Assembly: GCA_014529385.2 (NCBI GenBank)
Contig: CM043950.1
Location: 153,378,445 to 153,442,444, forward strand
Reading direction: 5' to 3'
Source of the DNA: Adiantum capillus-veneris
Lineage: Eukaryota; Streptophyta; Polypodiopsida; Polypodiales; Pteridaceae
DNA: 64,000 bases
This document shows positions 32,043-44,812 of this stretch, piece by piece (within the stretch, counting starts at the first letter, position 1; each line of letters starts with the position of its first letter). Under the pieces are notes generated by a model, which worked only from the letters and a program-made list of their open reading frames with translations, was not told the origin of the DNA and did no database searches. Made by a program: the position numbers and the translations under genes.

Positions 32043-33880
32043 CCTTAGTAAGTATATCAACAACAATAAATACTAAATCATAGCCTCCAACAAAGAGTAA
32101 TCCTGTGACAAATTCCATACTGATACATTCCAATTTCATTTGAGGTATATCAAGAGGTTAAAGTTGTCCAAGTAGTTTGATATTTAAGCTTTAATTTGTT
32201 TGCATGACAGACACTGCTTCACATAGCGAAAAACATCCCTTCATTCCTGGCCAAAAGTAGCTTCTTTTAACAGCATTTAAGGCCTTTGCATACCCAAGGT
32301 GTGGGCTATCATGAGCCTCAAATAGGATTGCTTTCTTCAGTGTTGGGTCCTTAGGTACGCAAAGTCTTTGTCAAAAATAAAGACATCCCTCTTTAACAGA
32401 GTAATCCTTTATCGATATATTTTTTGTCTCAAGTGTTATTCCTTGTTTAATCTGTAAGGATAACTGCTGATAATTTGGGTCTTTCAAAGATGCTTCCTTA
32501 ATTCTCTCCCACATAGGATTATTAGGTATAGAGATAGTGCTAAGGAAAGCATTGCGACTAAGTCCATTTGCAACTACATTTTCTTTCCCCGGTGTAAACT
32601 GTATGTTGAAGTCATATTCTAGACAAATTTCAATCCATCTTCTTTGCCTCATGTTGAAATTGAGTTGTGTAAAGATCCACTTTAAACTTTTGTGATCAGT
32701 GACTATCTGAAATTTGCGACTGAGAAGATAATGTCTCCATAGATTTAATGCATGGACGATTGCTAAGAGTTCCAAGTCATGGGTTGGGTAATTATTCTCA
32801 TGATCTTTGAGCTTCTGAGAAGTATAGGCTACTGGCCTACCTTCTTGAGTAAGGACTCCTCCTAAAGCAAGCTTGCTAGCATCACGGCTATAACTTCAAA
32901 TTCTCTATTGAATTAGGAAGCTTAAGAATAGGAGTTGATACTAGCTTTAACCTTTTAACTTTGCAAAACTGGCCTCGTGTTCTGCTCTCCATTTGGTTCT
33001 CATTCTTTTCTTTAATAAGTCTGTTAAAGGTACTGCAATGAGAGAATAATCCTTGACAAATATCCTGCACCATCCTGTGATCCAAGAAATCCCCTTATTT
33101 CACTAATGAAAGTGGGTTGAGGACATTTTACAATGTCCTTAACTTTATCTAGGTCACCTGAGATGCCTTTAGAAGATATAATAAAGCCAAGGTAGCTGAC
33201 TTGGGAAGAACAAAAGGTATATTTAATCTTCTTAGCATAAAGTTGATGCTGTCGTAAGAGCTTAATAATTTATGAACGTGCTCTTCATGATCTGCCTCAT
33301 CTTTAGAATAGATCAAGATATCATCAAAGAAAACCAAGACAAAATCATCTAGCTAAGGTCTAAAAATATCCTCCATTAGTTGATTGAAGCTTACAAGAGC
33401 ATTAGTAATACCAAAAGACATTAATGTGAACTCATAATGTCCATACCTAGTATTGAAAGTAGATATTTTGACCCTTTGTAAACCCTTAAGAAGTCTTCTA
33501 GCCTTGACTAAGTGAGCTTTAGGTTTTCCATTCTTTTCTTGAACTAGAACTCCATTTCCTAGTTCATCTGTAAAGGTAAAATTACCTTGTGCACAATGAA
33601 TATGAGCTTGGTTTTTCTTGAGCCAATCCATCCCCAATATCCCATTGTAATTCCCTAGAAGTAAAGTGTAAAAGTGAGGGAAAGTAGAGTATCCCCCTAG
33701 TTCAAATTCTACCTGTCCTGTTGTATGTTGAGTTAGGACTAACTTTCCATTTGCTAGTTCTACAATTAGCTTTTTAGCAGGATACTGGTTTAGTTTTAGT
33801 TTCCTCATGCATTTAGGAGAGAGAAATGATTGTGCACTTCCACAATCAATTAAGAATTCAATTTTTTCCCCTTGGTGAGA
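32043..33880 (-). pseudogene. Gypsy-2 protease, reverse transcriptase, RNase H and integrase 5' part
   Basis: Reading on the minus strand from high to low coordinates, the protease has [14 protein letters not shown] (Asp kept, Ser to Cys) and [18 protein letters not shown]. After a large deletion comes the RT C-terminal half: [27 protein letters not shown] (33,340-33,310) and a frameshifted LGFIISSKG. RNase H follows: ELLAIVHALNLWRHYLL, TDHKSLKWIFTQ and FTPGKENVVANGLSR. Integrase sequence runs up to CISMEFVTG and FIVVDILTK at 32,043. The N-terminal half of RT is missing, and many frame changes are present. Confidence 0.88.
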
Positions 33881-35390
33881 TCCTGGTGCTTGAATGACTG
33901 CATATTGTTGTGCCGAGCATTGGGGTTGTCAAAATAGCGGCATGTAAAGTTGCTCTCTCTTCAACTTGGTCTCCTACTGTCGGCTCTTCCATAATAATGG
34001 CATGAGTTTGAGACATCACTCCTCTTCCACGTCCTCTTCTTGTGTTCCTTCCTCCACAAAGAACATGTTGGCCTCTACCATTTGGTGCTACAGAATGGCA
34101 TTTGCAGTTGTTTCTATGTTTCTTCTAGGATAGTGACTCATATAATGACCCAACTCATTATACTCAAAAAGCAAAAAACATTTGGATGTTGCGGTTGAGT
34201 TAGTGTAGTTACTGCTACTACAAGGCGAGGTTGATAAGCTTGATTAGCAATCCTAGGGCTCCAATTGTTTGGCTTGGCCCTCTCGGTTCTAAAGTTTCCT
34301 CTTCCTTGATTCCTAGCCATCTCTTTAGCCAGAGGTGTTGTCCTTAAGAGAGCATCCTGAAGTGACGTGGGTCTCATTGCTTCAAGACGGGTATCCAAGG
34401 GATGATTCAATCCTTGACAAAACCATGCTACCTATTGCTCCCGAGGGATTCACTCTTTATAGAACAGGACATGCCACCTACGAGAGAAGAGTCTTGAAAA
34501 CCTCCCTATTTACGACCCATGTGAAGTAAAAATGACCCCCTTTTTTACACTTATACGACATGTAGTTACTAAAATTATTATGTATCTAACTTACATATAA
34601 GATTTAGTATAGTGTCTCACCTTCAAGTTTAAAAAGGCCAAACTTGATGCCATACAAGTTACATTTTTGAAGTCATTATTTTAATCATATTGTCTTATAT
34701 TCTCTTTATAGGGGCATGTAATGGGCTAGCCACATCTAATTCACTAGCAATAGTGGGCTTGTTTACTATTAAAATCCCCTAATTTGTATATCTATATGTA
34801 TGTTTCCAATCTCTTCCACTACTCCAAAACCCCCTCATTTCCCACTTGAACTATATATCACAAACCCCTTCCCCACCTAAGTCCTTGACTCAGGGGGTTC
34901 ACCATTCAATACCCCTCTATATAATGTGTGTTCGTGGGGTATTAAAAAAACCCCCTCTTTTGGCATGCTTGAATGAATAAAATGACCCCTTATTTTAGGA
35001 TTTTTTTCTAAAATTGAATATAAAAACCCCTCATTTTACTGTATCTCTGTTAAATTGCCTAATTTTTTTGTATTTTAAAACCCCTTCTTTTGAACTCATA
35101 TTATACATTAACATGATTACATATTGCATCCCCCGAGGTCCTTACAATGTTGTTTCCACCATATTTTTTGCATCGCCAGTAAGACGAAACATTGCAAGCA
35201 TAGTTTGGTTTATAGTTTGGGTCCCTGCAGCTTTGAAATAATCTTCCATTGCCTCAATCCAGGATTCAACATCGTGCTCGATATGGCTTCCCTCACCTTT
35301 GAATGTGGGTGATTGGGCTTGTTTCAAGAGAAGTTTTTTTCTCCTGTACGGTAGTGCATAAGGCATTTGACAGTACCTACATAATATTAC
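33881..35390 (-). pseudogene. Gypsy-2 gag, interrupted
   Basis: The N-terminal gag segment is 35,366-35,142 (SPTFKGEGSHIEHDVESWIEAMEDYF, MLAMFRLTGDAK). The later gag segment is 34,440-34,138 (CQGLNHPLDTRLEAMRP, DALLRTTPLAKEM). The roughly 700 bp between them (about 34,430-35,140) is AT-rich, carries repeated ACCCC(C/T)TTTT tracts and encodes nothing, so it is an insertion or replacement. The Cys/His knuckle that normally follows is degraded (about 34,180-33,950). Confidence 0.78.
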
Positions 35391-35884
35391 GCTTGTTGAT
35401 GGTTTGATTTAAGACGTAACACAATATCAAGTGCTTTAAAATTCCACAAGTCAAGATGTTTTTTGAAAAGCAACTATCTTTATTAAATTCAAGATACCAT
35501 AACATTATTTATATCAAATATGTACAAAGTTGAGATCTCACGAATGAGCATCTCTTTATTCTAGCATAATATATACAACGGTTTGCTCTGTTAAATAGCT
35601 ATATGATTCTTAGAGCCAGATTCCTAGGGACATAGTGGTACAATCGATAGGTATTTGTGAAAAAAAATTACAGTCCACTATTTCATCCAAGTAATAGCTT
35701 CTATACACATCTTTGCGGGGTTCATAAAATACAAGACTTTTATTTTGAGGAAAGATATCAGAGACAAAAATGGGTTTGATCCTATAAGCAGGGATCACTT
35801 TCACCGCTTACGTAGCTCTTTCCCCCACCAAAGCTTCTTTAGATCAGAGGAGAGGCATCCAAGCTTCCTAGCCATGTCTCACAG
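35391..35884 (-). other. Gypsy-2 leader region
   Basis: This lies between the gag start and the truncated 5' LTR copy. I could not identify a convincing tRNA primer site or any gene. Confidence 0.45.
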
Positions 35885-37525
35885 GGAAATCATGAACTAA
35901 CACAATAATCTAACATTCCTAATTCTCACCTTCCAAAAGAGAGAAACCCCAAATACCTTTTTTCCCATAATTTTTAGAGGCACGTACAATTTGGGACTTC
36001 TTGACTCTTGGCACAATGAGCCTCTAGTTTTTCTTCTTCTATCAATGAGGAGTGGAGAGTTTCTCAACTAATCAAGACCACCCATCCTTGACTGGCAACC
36101 TAAGCCAGTCCCCCCTTTCCACCCCCACACTCACACTTTGTTTTGATTGTTTTTTAATTACTACAACATGATTGCTCATACACAAAGTTCTTTTTTATGG
36201 TTTCCATCACAAGCTAGTTAAGATATCCCTTCAACCATTATCAAATTGGCACTAAGACAATCTTTACTAGAAAAAAAACAACATACAAATCTTCTTCATT
36301 GAAATATCCAAACCCCAAGAGTTCACTCCTCTTGGCAAGAGTTTATTGCTCCCGGTGTCTTTAGTTGCCCATACAACTAAAATTGTCCTGCAACCTGGGT
36401 ACAAACCTGAAGTGACTAACTTGCATCCTGGGCACCAACCCGCAATTATTATCTTGCATTTTGGGCACCAAACCACAAGATGTGTGCAAACATATGCAGT
36501 ACTTTAGCGTTCACTCCGGTAAGCTATCCTCCTTGGATATCAAAGGGAGTTTTGACTATATCATATAGGATTTTTGAATGAAGAAGATTCAAGAGTTCTC
36601 TACTAGGAAAACATTTCTTTCCTATGAGCAAACATACTACTTTCCAAACAATCTTTCCCTAATAATACAACTCAAGAAAATTAACAAGTTCAATTGATGT
36701 AGTTTCCAATTGTGAATGACCCAATGTTTATGTAGTTTTCCACTTCCTATTTACATATGATGCAAGTAACAAAAAAAAAATGCCTACCTCTTCTTGAGCA
36801 ATATCATCACTTCATGGGATAAGTGGCACATCCTCATTCATTGGGGCCTTTCCTTTGCCTTTACCATCACTATTTGTGGCTTCGTGATCGCGTGATCCAC
36901 CATAGCGATTTCTCTTGAGTGCCATCCCCACTACTAGATACTTAACTTAACTTGAGAAGTTGTAAGCTAAAGTATAAGAATCCAATGGAAGTAGGGTAAA
37001 TGATTATAAGTGTTTTAATTCCAAAACATATATAGTTATTCCACACATCAAACCAAAAACATATGCTTGCTTAAATTTGCCATAATCTTATGATAAAAAT
37101 GTGTTATAACCCATACACTAATCACACAATAATGCAAGAACAATCCATCATTTTAGTTGGACATAATTCTTGAATATTATTAGCTAATTTATGCAAGCAT
37201 CTAGGTTACATTGATGAAGAATTGTGCATGCAGTCAACAATTGATTATGTAATCGAACAGTGAGACCTTCATTACTTTGTAATGTAAGAAATTACCATGA
37301 AATAGATATAATAATTGTTGATTTCCAATTGAGAATAGGTAAATAAGAGTATAGCATTTGATAATAGAGTAGAAACTGTAAAGGATTCCAATTGAGTGAT
37401 AATATGGTAGTAATTGGAAAGGATTCCAATTGAATAATAATACGGCAGCAATTGGAAAGGATTCCAATTGAGAGAAGAGATTAATAATAACTTAATTGAA
37501 TAATAGATTGACATTAACCAAATGT
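35885..37525 (-). mobile_element. Gypsy-2 5' LTR-like repeat, truncated, with the CACTA empty site
   Basis: It is collinear with 874-1740 joined to 25,598-about 26,355. At the junction near 36,757 it reads TATGATGCAAG with one GAT and no CACTA element, so this is the empty site. The U3 part, including the TATA box, is missing beyond 37,525. A short minus-strand ORF (36,476-36,267) has three CxxC-like units; they derive from a roughly 35-bp tandem repeat and are absent as a protein in the other copy. Confidence 0.68.
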
Positions 37526-37539
37526 TCTTTGGAGTCGTC

Positions 37540-37810
37540 TGGTTCCTCTTTGGTAGGCGTATACCTTACACCCACTGCTCTCGCTCCTGGCAGCGGTGCT
37601 GGTTGCCCCAAGACTGGTTGTGGTTGCTCAACCCCTACAAACCCTGGCAAGTTCCCTGTTGTATACTAGACATCGAAGGTATTTTATGAGGTCCTACTTG
37701 GATTGGAGCGACATATAGTCTCTCTCTCACATATCCCTTGTTAAAGTACCACTCCTCTGTTGCATGATTGGTCCATTTTTTTCTCAATGGCACACCATTT
37801 TGCTTGCTTA
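37540..37810 (-). pseudogene. Gag fragment of a gypsy-1-like element
   Basis: The minus-strand translation includes KWCAIEKKWTNHATEEWYF. It corresponds to KWCEIERKWTNHTEEECYY of gypsy-1 gag (about 12,420-12,350), followed by a similar proline-rich stretch. It is a truncated fragment with stops and no LTR attached. Confidence 0.75.
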
Positions 37811-37904
37811 GCCTATATAGGTCTTTGCAAATGGGCTTATTCTTTTGAGCACTTCTACAATGAGTTTTTCGTGACTCCCAACTGCTTCACTCTTGTTTCT
37901 CGTA

Positions 37905-38370
37905 TGTTACTTCTTCTTCCTCTTCCCTTCCCTCACTCTCTACTAGCTCTCTCCACCTTTGAAAGTGTTTGAGGTCTTGGGATTGAGGCTGGGATATGTT
38001 AATGCTTTTGCAAGTTAATTAAGGGCATAATTTTGGTGTATGAATTCTGCCATCTTCATTGCACCAACAAGGTCTCAAGGAACACAATCTTGTATTGTAC
38101 CAAGTCTCTCTTTATGGGGAATCTATAGTACAAAAGCCTTTTGGAGGGGGGACCGGCTCCACATAAATCTAGCTCAATTGTTGTCAATTTCTCTAACCCT
38201 TTCTCTCTCTCTCTTTTACAAGTATTGTTCATGCCAAGCTAATTAGGTGTAATGTTTATTTTGCTACCTTCAATCAATTACTATTATTATGCTCTTTAAT
38301 AATTCTCTTAAAGAAAATGCTCACTATTATAATTTCAATTTCCACTACATTCAAAGTTATTGCCATATTC
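37905..38370 (+). repeat. Diverged LTR fragment related to gypsy-3
   Basis: It is collinear with the 3' third of the gypsy-3 LTR (about 39,725-40,180). Shared segments include GTGTTTGAGGTCTTGGGA, GGGGGGACCGG.TCCA and TCTCTCTTTT.CAAGTATTG. It is more diverged than the two gypsy-3 LTRs are from each other, so it comes from an older or different subfamily copy. Confidence 0.82.
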
Positions 38371-38630
38371 CATTACAAGTAGTTTTCTATGGAGATAGGG
38401 GGGAAGCCTCAATAGAAATTGAGCCACCATTTGGGATCTTGGTTTAGGATTTGGAATGTGTAATGGAGCTTTTTTAAATAAGTGCATTCACTCAAGGGCA
38501 AACAATCAAAGTCTGTCCTTCTAGCAGGTTAGCTTGAGTTGACATAATATATTCGTCTATTTCTTGGAGTAAAATTTGGTATGAGGTAAGCTATAAGGTC
38601 AGTAACCTCCTTCAACTTTTTGATAATATT
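38371..38630. other. Short unassigned spacer
   Basis: No gene or repeat partner was recognised. It contains the 5' flank ATATT (38,626-38,630) of gypsy-3. Confidence 0.5.
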
Positions 38631-40180
38631 TGTCATAAAAACTAATATTTAATAGTCCCAAATGATTTTCTCATGTTAAACTGATCTTTTATTATGGGGA
38701 AGTACCACGGGAGTAAAAGCTAGAATATTGGTTAGACTGCCAGACCGGTCTCTGTCAGGGATCCAAGGGAGGGAAAATAGGGATCCAAAGGGGGACACTC
38801 CGCAAAAGCAAAATGTACTTCAATGGGGCTTAAAGACCTAAGGTTCCACCCCATTAAGACTTCCATAGTCTAAAGTTCCTAATTTTGATTGTATTGTCCA
38901 AAGGCCAAAGTAGGGGAAATATTGAATGGTCATGGGAAGACTAAAAAGTCTTCCCACATCCCCAGGAAGGAGGGGGCAAGCCCTTATTGTAGGGGATAAG
39001 AGAGAAACAAATACACACACACTCCAAAGCTCCCCCTTTACACAAAGGGAATACTGGACACATGTCAGCTCCTAGCCCAGTTGCTCCCAATCTCCCCTCA
39101 AAATCCTATTGGATGGCCATAGAAGTGGACCAATGAGAATTAGGCTAGAGTAAATTTAGTCTAATCAATTGAAAAATTTTTGATGAAAGAACTAATAGAA
39201 ATTAATCTCCCTAAAAGACTATTGGACAGTCTACCAAGGGGTCCAATGAGCATCCAGCAGCCCAATGGCTTGCCTGATTCCTATTGGCCAGAAGACTAAG
39301 AGGTCCAATGAGATTTTAATTGAATTATTTAATTACCGAAGGCTCTCACAAAAGAGAAAAGGGGGACACTTGTTAAAAGGCTATCAGTTATGCTTCTAAT
39401 TTGTGATTGGCTAAGCTTCACAGGAGCCAATGGGAGACCAGCATGAGCAAATAGCAAGAGGGGTCGACCAAGATGAGAGAGAGGGCTGCATTTTACTCTA
39501 ACACAATGCTACACACACACAAATCATGTGTGTAAGAAGAAATCCAGCTCCTTCTCCAAGCATTGAGAAGTAGAGGCCTACACCAACAACTCTTGGCTAT
39601 GGAATGCAAATCCAACCAAGAGCCAAGCTTCAATGGCATCCTCATCTCCTCTACCATGCTAATTACTAAGATAAGTTATGCTATTAGAGTGATTATGTGA
39701 GGATAATACTTCTTTCTTGTAAGATACATCTTCTTCCTCTCAATTTATCCTCATTCCCTGCTAGCTCTCACCATTTTTGAAAATGTGTGAGGTCTTGGGA
39801 CTGAGGCTAGGGACACTACGTGTGTTTTTCAAGCATAGTTTGGTGCATGAAGCTTCCGTCTTCATTGTCCCAACTATTTTTGTCAAGGAACACAAATATT
39901 GTATTGTACAAAAGTCTCCTTTGATGGGAGAAGCTATAATACAAAGCCTTTATGAGGGGGGACCGGATCCATGTAAATTTGGCCCTCAATTGTTGTCAAT
40001 TGTTCTATTTCTCTCTCTTTTCAAGTATTGTCAATGCCAAATTAGCTATGTGTAAATTTCTATGTTCATTTCTCAAATTAAGTACTCTCTCTATGCTCAT
40101 TAGGAACTTGTTCTTAATAAAATTCTCACTATGTTATCAATTTCCGCTACACACAAGTTACTAGTGCATTAAATGTTACA
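38631..40180 (+). repeat. Gypsy-3 5' LTR
   Basis: It starts TGTCATAAAAACTAAT and ends AAATGTTACA, two bases before the primer site. It pairs with 59,804-61,347 with moderate divergence and small indels. Confidence 0.92.
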
Positions 40181-40181
40181 T

Positions 40182-40193
40182 TGGTATCAGAGC
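40182..40193 (+). other. Gypsy-3 primer-binding site (initiator Met tRNA)
   Basis: TGGTATCAGAGC, the standard plant Met-tRNA primer site, one base after the LTR. Confidence 0.93.
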
Positions 40194-40566
40194 TATTGGT
40201 TTCTTTTTTCTTGCTCAAGAAGAGAGGTCCTCAAGCTTGCTACAAATGGTTGGTTTTATTAATTGCAAAAGAGTAAGTAGAATAGGGATTTTTCATCCTT
40301 GAAGCAGGCCTCCTTTATGGAGTTAACAGGGATACCGTCGAGAGCTATGGTCTTAATACTGGAGTCCTACGGGGCTTGCCTATGGCTTAACCATGATTGA
40401 GCTATTAGAAGCTTGATAGGAATCGGTGTTGTCTTGGCTCTGTTGAACCCTCTCTTCTGTTCCTTGCAATTAATAATATTTGAGCCACGGGTATAGATGC
40501 TTGAGTGCTTTGAAGGTAAAGAGAAGTAGCAACTAGGGCTTGAAGTGCCAAAGTACAAGTAAAAAT

Positions 40567-42429
40567 TTACATATTAAATTTTCTAGTATGGCTAACAAGG
40601 AAAAAGAGATTGAAATGAATGTTGATAGCTTTGATTTTGCTAATGAAATAGAAACTAATGATGCCCCTATGCTTGTAATTATCTTGTTTCTAGGCTTCAA
40701 CAAGCCTTGGGCAATCCATCCCTCCAAGGTGAAGTGCTACAGCAATTAGGCACCCATGGTATTTTCCAAACTCTCCACCAAGAAGAGAGAGTACCTAGGA
40801 AGCCTCCTTGGGAGACTTCCAAAAGAGGACTCTCTCCGATAAGAGAAGAAGAGGAGGATCAGTACCAAGGGATCAAAAATTTACTACGGGGATGACACAT
40901 CTCCCTCTCAAAGGATAACCCAAGTTTCAACGGTAGAGCCCCCCACCAAAAGAACGAGAAAGAAGTGAGTCTCCTGCCACCTTGGCATAGATGGCTCCAC
41001 AAAGACGGCGGGAAAAACACTCTCCAACACCCTCTAAATGGAGAAGACCATCACATACTTCTCTACACCATAATTCAAAGATGGAAGAGAGAAAACAAGA
41101 GAAGAAAAAGGCGAGAAGAGGTCACTCTCTTCTCCATCTTCCTCATCCTCTCCTCTTCTGAAGAAAGTGATAGTGTAGACAAGGAGGAACAAGGGAAGTA
41201 AAAGCCAAGAAAGAGGTCACTCTCTTCTCCGTCCTCCCTCGGGGGGTTCACTATGTGTAAAACTACCATATCACGTGCGTTCAAGACATGTTTGTAAAAC
41301 CCCTTATCTGTAAATTTTGTTAGGAATATAATGGACCCTTTTCTTTTAAAATCTGTAAGTTTTTTTCAAATTTGAAAAAATAATGTCCTTCTGTATATAT
41401 ATTTCTGTAAGTTTCAAGAACTTTAAATACCCTTCTGTTGAACTCACGTGATAGGTTACATTTTTCTTAGGTGACCTCCCAGGGCATCCTCCTCATACTC
41501 TTCCTCTTCTAAAGAAAGTGATGGTGTAGCTCTTGAACCACCTAAAAGAAGAGGACATAGGAAATCCTATGCCGTTTGGAAGAGGTCGTCCAAGTCAAAA
41601 AGTTCAAAGAGGGATGAAAGAACATCTCTTTCCTTGCCTATGATGGCACTTATGGTGCTACCGACAAACTCTTGGCCTTTATCCAACAATTCGATGGGGC
41701 ATTTGGAGATGAGGGCTTCACAGAGTCCTCTAAGCTACGTCATGTAGCCATGCATTTTCAAAAGTCTGTTAGGCAATGGTGGTATAGCCTACGAGAAAAC
41801 GATGAGGCTCCACAAACATGGAAAGCTTTAAGAGCTTCCATCCGGAAGCAGTTTTTGGCTACCAATTCCAAAGACAAAGTACTCACCGAATGGCGAAGCT
41901 TGAAGCTCCCTCCCTTAGAAATCTATTCACAAATATGTAAACAAGTTTTGAGATTTAGATCTCAAAGCCACTGTCTTCAAAAAGATGGAATTTGAAGAGC
42001 AAAAAAAACAATTTTGTGCGGGTTTAACTGAGGATATGGCAGAGTATGTTAACTCCCAAAGACCACGTGCCATATCTGTGGTCATACACCATACCATGAT
42101 GGCTTCAAGAATCAACTTCCAACAAGGGGCTAAGAGAAATCTAAAGCCCACGGAAAATTAGGATTGTAATGAGCCTAACGGGAAGGACAACGTCTAAAAG
42201 TCTCGCAAAGGCAATGTCAACAACAACAAAGCTAAGGAAAAGGAAGTTTATACAGGCAAAAATAAAGTCTCTCCTGAAGAGCTAGAGCGTTATCGAAAAG
42301 ATAGCCGTTGTTTCAAGTGCGGGGGGCAAGGGCATGCCTATCGTGTTTTTCCCCACAAGAATACACGTAATGAGCCTCCTAGAGCTACCTTGGTCGAAAT
42401 TCAAGAAGAGGATGCTCATCACAAAGGAT
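40567..42429 (+). pseudogene. Gypsy-3 gag
   Basis: Frameshifted gag. The N-terminal part is near 40,585-40,890 (MANKEKEIEMNVDSF, then LGNPSLQGEVLQQLG in another frame), with an acidic Ser/Glu-rich stretch to about 41,540. The capsid region at 41,660-41,990 has LAFIQQFDGAFGDEGFTESS, SVRQWWYSLREN, TWKALRASIRKQFLA and LTEWRSLKLPP. The zinc knuckle near 42,307-42,355 reads CFKCGGQGHAYRVF, with the last Cys replaced by Phe. The frame ends where the copia element is inserted (CTCCT at 42,430-42,434) and continues with protease at 46,435. Confidence 0.85.
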
Positions 42430-42434
42430 CTCCT

Positions 42435-42661
42435 TGTTACCATATACATGTGGTAGTGATGTGTGTGAACACACTAGGACCGCTGGGGAATTTTTTCCCT
42501 CTTTAGGAGGTTTTTTTCCCCGTGCATTGTATATACGCCCATCACTCTAGGGCTATCTATCTTTCCATTGCACACTAAGTAACACACTCTCTATTGTGTG
42601 CCTTGAGCTTCCTTCGTCTTCTCCAAGCTGTGTGTGTTTCTCTGCAACCCTAATTCCAACA
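42435..42661 (+). repeat. Copia 5' LTR
   Basis: TGTTACCATATACATG...AATTCCAACA, pairs with 46,202-46,429. TATATA occurs near 42,530 (GCATTGTATATACGCC), a likely core promoter. Confidence 0.95.
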
Positions 42662-42663
42662 CT

Positions 42664-42675
42664 TGGTATCAGAGC
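42664..42675 (+). other. Copia primer-binding site (initiator Met tRNA)
   Basis: TGGTATCAGAGC, two bases after the 5' LTR. Confidence 0.95.
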
Positions 42676-43023
42676 AGGTCACGTCCTCCCGGGCTTAGTC
42701 GCCAACTGCTCCAGCACACGCCTGCTCACTTTCTCCGATTTCAGTGAGCTTTGGCAATCGTTCGCAGGTCGACAAATATTTTGGGGGAACGCGTAGATCT
42801 TGGTCTGCTCAGAGTTTTGATTTGGGCTCATTTCGGCCTCCTTTCCCACTACAGGCAGTACTGCATAGGCTATTTCGTCATTTTGTGCAAAATTTCTGTC
42901 ACTGCCGTTTTCTGCATAACAGGTGCCTTATAGTCTTCTACGGTTTGTGCTATATAGCACAGGTTGTTCTCGCTCCTTTTCTCCTATTTTTGGGCAGTTT
43001 TCACATCAGGTGCAGCAATTACC

Positions 43024-44007
43024 ATGGCTGACAACAACAACACAGATGTGTTCAAGATGTTTGCTATTGAGGACAGGTTGGATAGGGACAACTACCCTAT
43101 GTGGGCTTATATGATGCAACATGTTCTTGTGTCAAAGGGTGTCTGGAACATTGTGCAGGGCATTGATGTGCGTCCTGGTTTTGAGGATGTAGGCGATGTT
43201 GAGGATGTTGCAGGTCTTGCTGCAAGGATTGCAGCTGTTAGAGTTGTTTTGCCTACGGCAGAACAAGCTCGTTGGGATGTTAAGGATGCACAGGCTCATG
43301 CATTGATTGCGTTGTCTGTGAAGCGCACCATTGTTCCTCACATCCGTTCAGCAAAATCTGCAAAACAGGCTTAGGATATTCTAGCAGGTCTTTATGCAAG
43401 CCGCAATGAGGCTAAAATTTATTTGCTGCGTAAAGAGCTGGAGTCGAAGATTATGCATGAGGAAGATGATATGGACACTTTTCTTGCTAGTGTCAAGGAT
43501 ATCAATGAGCAACTTATTTCTGCAGGTGAAGTTATTTCAGAAAGTTCCCTTGTGCAGACTGTTCTTGATGCCTTACCAGATTCTTACCAGACTTTTGCTA
43601 GTACTTGGAGACTTATGACCCAAGGAAATCCAGAAGTTGTCAAGTTTGATGCATTATGCACATTGTTGTTGCAAGAGTCACTTTCTAGGAAAAACAGGAC
43701 AAGACAACGTGTAGTTGAACAGGCTTTTATTGCTTCTCAAAGAAAGGGTGGTAACAGCAATGCAGCCACTTCTTATAGTTCTGCTGCGAGTGGCAAAAAT
43801 TCTGTTCCTAATGCTTCTTCTGGCAGCAATTCGCCTGGAAATTCTGGTGATAAGGGCAAAAAGAAGATGCGTTGCCACTATTGTAAAGCCAATGATCACT
43901 TGATCAAGTCATGTCCTAAGTTGAAGGCCAAAGAGGCTAGGAAGAGGGTGGTTCCACTGCAAATGCTGGTTCCACTACAAATACAGCCATTGTTGAGTCT
44001 TCTTTGA
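43024..44007 (+). pseudogene. Copia gag
   Basis: It starts ATG at 43,024 (MADNNNTDVFKMFAIEDRLD) with the usual copia gag N terminus (FAIEDRLDRDNYPMWAYMM). A TAG at 43,372 interrupts it, then the same frame continues (DILAGLYASRNEAKIYLLRK, MDTFLASVKDINEQL). It reaches a canonical CCHC knuckle CHYCKANDHLIKSC near 43,872. About 330 codons would be normal for copia gag. After KLKAKEA the frame shifts into a short dead end, and the protease follows in another frame. Confidence 0.9.
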
Positions 44008-44812
44008 AAGGAGACTATGTTGCTGATGTTGATGCAAAATGGGCTTTTAGCGCAGAGTGCACTTATAATCCTGCTATCCATGATGCATGCTTGTCAGTTG
44101 CTGTAGATTCACATGTGTGGTATTTTGACAGTGGTGCTACAAAGCACATTACCTCACATCGTGAATTGTTTACCTCTCTCGAGTCTGTCCCCCATGGGAA
44201 TTCAGTCACTTGTGCCAACAACGCCTCTTATCCAGTTCAAGGAGTTGGAAAGATTGTGCTCACTACTGCTAATGGCAGTTTCTTCACACTTGTTGATGCA
44301 CTTTATGTACAAGAAGAATCTCTTGTCTGTATCCGCACTTGCTAGACTTGGACTTGTAGTCAAATTTGTGGATGACAGATGTACAGTTCATGATCTCAAT
44401 TTTGGTGATGAAATTATTGCATCTAGGCTTTTGTGTCGTGGGATGTATAAGCTCACTTTGTATGACAAGTGTGGAAAAAATTTTACAAATGTTGTTGCAA
44501 ATTCAAGGGCTATTTCAGATGCAAAACTTTGGCATGCACGTTTTGGTCATCTGAATTTTGCCAGTTTGCTGCTTTTGCAGAAATTTGATATGGTTGCTTC
44601 TTTGCTGCCTCTTGAAGCACCTGTCAAACATGTTTGTGAAGTCTGTATTTTGGGTAAGATGCAGCATTCTAAATTTCCAAAGGATGGTTCAGTTAGGGCC
44701 ACATGCAGGTTGCAGCTTGTGCATAGTGATGTTTGTGGGCCCATGCAAACTCTGTCCTTAGGCAATTACCTGTACTTCGTGACTTGTTGCAAAAGGTTAT
44801 GCACAGCAAAAA
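44004..44812 (+). pseudogene. Copia protease and integrase N-terminal region
   Basis: The aspartic protease active site is intact: VWYFDSGATKHIT (44,118-44,156). A frameshift near 44,320 leads to the pre-integrase domain (LWHARFGHLNF, H-x-G-H type) and zinc CEVCILGKMQHSKFP. The core begins LVHSDVCGPMQTLSLGNYLYFVT with the first catalytic Asp (HSDV). It stops abruptly near 44,780 and joins RT sequence, so the second Asp and the Glu are deleted. Integration by this copy would need enzyme in trans. Confidence 0.9.

Noticed and set aside
36267-36476. Protein with three CxxC zinc-ribbon-like units
   Set aside because: Arises from a short tandem repeat in the LTR-like sequence; the homologous copy at 874-1740 has no such frame.
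44770-44800. A third CATTAGG-type hit in the copia integrase
   Set aside because: The copia core is interrupted at a comparable region, but by a deletion to RT sequence, with no CATTAGG termini.
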